Assembly (NCBI GenBank): GCA_946539625.1
Contig: CAMNHT010000007.1
Span: forward strand, 1-22,650
Reading direction: 5' to 3'
Source: an uncultured Clostridia bacterium
GTDB lineage: Bacteria > Bacillota_A > Clostridia > Christensenellales > CAG-138
Length of the DNA stretch: 22,650 bases
Below are positions 21,326 to 22,650 of this stretch, piece by piece. The translations under genes and the position numbers were made by a program. The notes beneath the pieces were generated by a model. It worked only from the letters and a program-made list of their open reading frames with translations, was not told the DNA's origin and made no database searches. Every line of letters starts with the position of its first letter. Positions within the stretch are counted from its first letter, which is position 1.

Positions 21326-22650
21326 ATGAAATGCTACACCGCGAATGAAATTCGCAACATCGGCGTCTTCGGACACGGCGGCGAGGGTAAAACGACTTTG
21401 ACCGAGGCTATGCTCTATAACGCAGGTCTTGTCGATCGTTTCCCGAACAATGCACCCACGACGGATTTTGACCCGGAAGAGGTCAAGCGTTCCATCTCCA
21501 TCAATATGGCTCTTGCGCCGTTGGAATGGAAGAACACCAAGATCAATCTGATCGACGCACCGGGCTTCTTTGATTTTTACGGCGAAGTTGCTGCGGCAAT
21601 GGCACTTTGCGATGCGGCGCTGATCGTGATCAGCGCGGTTTCCGGACCGGCGGTCGGCGCGGAAAAAACCATGGCAATGTGCAAAGAACAGCACAAGGCG
21701 CGCATGATGGTCATCAATCAGATGGACCGCGAAAACGCGAACTTCGAAAAAGCGATGCAGGCTGTAAACGAGAAGTTCGGCGTGAACGTCGTTCCGATCC
21801 AGCTCCCGATCATGGAAGGCGGCGTCTTCAAGGGCTACGTTGATATCGTCAACATGAACGCGAAGATGTTCGACGGCAAAGGCGAAAAGGAAGTCGCGAT
21901 TCCCGCAAATCTCGAAGCGGAAGCGCAGGACCTTTATGAGAAGCTGACCGAGGCGGCAGCGGAAGCGGATGAAGATCTCATGATGGAATATCTTGAGACC
22001 ATGGAGCTTTCCCGCGAGCAGATCCTGATGGGTCTTTCGAAGGGCGTTCTGGACGGCGACATCACGCCCGTTTGCTGCACGTCCGCGCTCAACAATATCG
22101 GCGTTACCACGCTGCTTGATTACATCCTTCATTATCTGCCCACAGCGGCAGACGCCAAGCTTCCGAAGGCGTTCAGAAACGGCGAGGAGATCGAGTTCGG
22201 AAGAGACGGCAAAATGGTCTGCCATATCTATAAGACCGTCAACGATCAGTTCGGCAAGTACAGCATCGTAAAGGTCCATCGCGGCGTGCTTGACGGCGGC
22301 GTATCGCTGTTCAACGCAAACCAAGAAAAGAGCGAAAAGCCCACCGCGCCCGTGATGCTGCGCGGCAAGAAGTCGATCGCGGTCGACAAGCTGAACGCAG
22401 GCGATATCGGCGCGCTCCCGAAGCTGCAGGTTTCCAACACCAACGAGACGCTTTGCGACGCTGCTGACGTTGTAACGATCGAGCCCGTTGTGTTCCCCGA
22501 ACCGTGCATCAGCCTTGCGGTCACCGCAAAGAAGCAGGGCGAAGAGGATAAGGTCATTGCGGGCCTCAACAAGATCCTCGAAGAGGATCCCACGCTCGCG
22601 ATCGAAAAGAACGCGGAAACCGGCGACGTCCTTCTGAAGGGCCTCGGCGA
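21326..22650 (+). CDS. EF-G-like translational GTPase paralogue, C-terminus outside window
   Basis: The first 441 codons of a protein of the EF-G-like paralogue group found beside true EF-G in many Bacillota. G1 is GHGGEGKTT (residues 16-24); TTDFDPEEVKRSISI (45-59) stands in for the switch region, with Ser58 where true EF-G has the Mg-binding Thr; G3 is DAPG (77-80) for the usual DTPG; G4 is NQMD (131-134) for NKMD. The G domain is followed by an EF-G-type insertion and a domain II start (GKMVCHIYKTVNDQFGKYSIVKVHRGVL). The ATG has GGGGG upstream and its own promoter. It runs off the right edge. Such paralogues are thought to act in ribosome-associated stress or recycling and not main elongation; the precise role is unknown. 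The altered GTPase motifs suggest slow or changed nucleotide use. Confidence 0.88.
   Translation, partial: MKCYTANEIRNIGVFGHGGEGKTTLTEAMLYNAGLVDRFPNNAPTTDFDPEEVKRSISINMALAPLEWKNTKINLIDAPGFFDFYGEVAAAMALCDAALIVISAVSGPAVGAEKTMAMCKEQHKARMMVINQMDRENANFEKAMQAVNEKFGVNVVPIQLPIMEGGVFKGYVDIVNMNAKMFDGKGEKEVAIPANLEAEAQDLYEKLTEAAAEADEDLMMEYLETMELSREQILMGLSKGVLDGDITPVCCTSALNNIGVTTLLDYILHYLPTAADAKLPKAFRNGEEIEFGRDGKMVCHIYKTVNDQFGKYSIVKVHRGVLDGGVSLFNANQEKSEKPTAPVMLRGKKSIAVDKLNAGDIGALPKLQVSNTNETLCDAADVVTIEPVVFPEPCISLAVTAKKQGEEDKVIAGLNKILEEDPTLAIEKNAETGDVLLKGLG

Overview
The window reads as chromosomal DNA of a Gram-positive, low-to-mid GC Bacillota, most likely an uncultured Clostridia or Christensenellales-type gut bacterium. 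This is inferred from strong AGGAGG-type ribosome binding sites, sigma-A-like promoters, a Bacillus/Clostridium-type LexA box, several Gram-positive lipoproteins with T-P-x-P linkers, a TSCPD-family small protein and a divergent EF-G paralogue. I see no phage, transposon, integrase, CRISPR array or rRNA. Coding density is high and almost all genes sit in short, tightly packed operons.

Layout. 1-620 (minus) is the N-terminal part of a secreted ComEC-like metallo-beta-lactamase-fold lipoprotein. It is divergent from a 78-residue unknown gene (713-949) whose transcription start is covered by a perfect LexA-type palindrome. 1017-4410 (plus) is a probable five-gene operon: acidic unknown, SGNH hydrolase, membrane acyltransferase, TSCPD protein and ROK kinase. 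It meets a minus-strand operon (6158-4466: flavin reductase, lipoprotein, SDR) at a bidirectional terminator. A second minus-strand operon (8725-6251) encodes a zinc-ribbon membrane protein with an extracellular beta-rich part, a 95-residue unknown and a DUF378 membrane protein.

From 8918 everything is on the plus strand: cysteine desulfurase and ThiI (sulfur transfer to tRNA and thiamine), a one-helix membrane peptide, an isolated tRNA-Pro(GGG) with its own promoter and UUCG terminator, and an M18 aminopeptidase. Then comes a three-gene surface operon at 13301-18176: an NlpC/P60-like lipoprotein, a membrane-anchored PIG-L-type deacetylase and a leucine-rich-repeat lipoprotein. A small P-loop protein, an S41 C-terminal processing protease directly followed by S-adenosylhomocysteinase, and the first 441 codons of an EF-G paralogue complete the window.

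The most informative unusual items are the LexA box over the tiny gene at 713, the divergent promoters that share one -35 hexamer with a predicted leaderless transcript on the minus side, the uncharacterised surface operon with its non-canonical ~66-residue repeats, and the altered GTPase motifs of the EF-G paralogue. Everything is read by eye; no database search was run.
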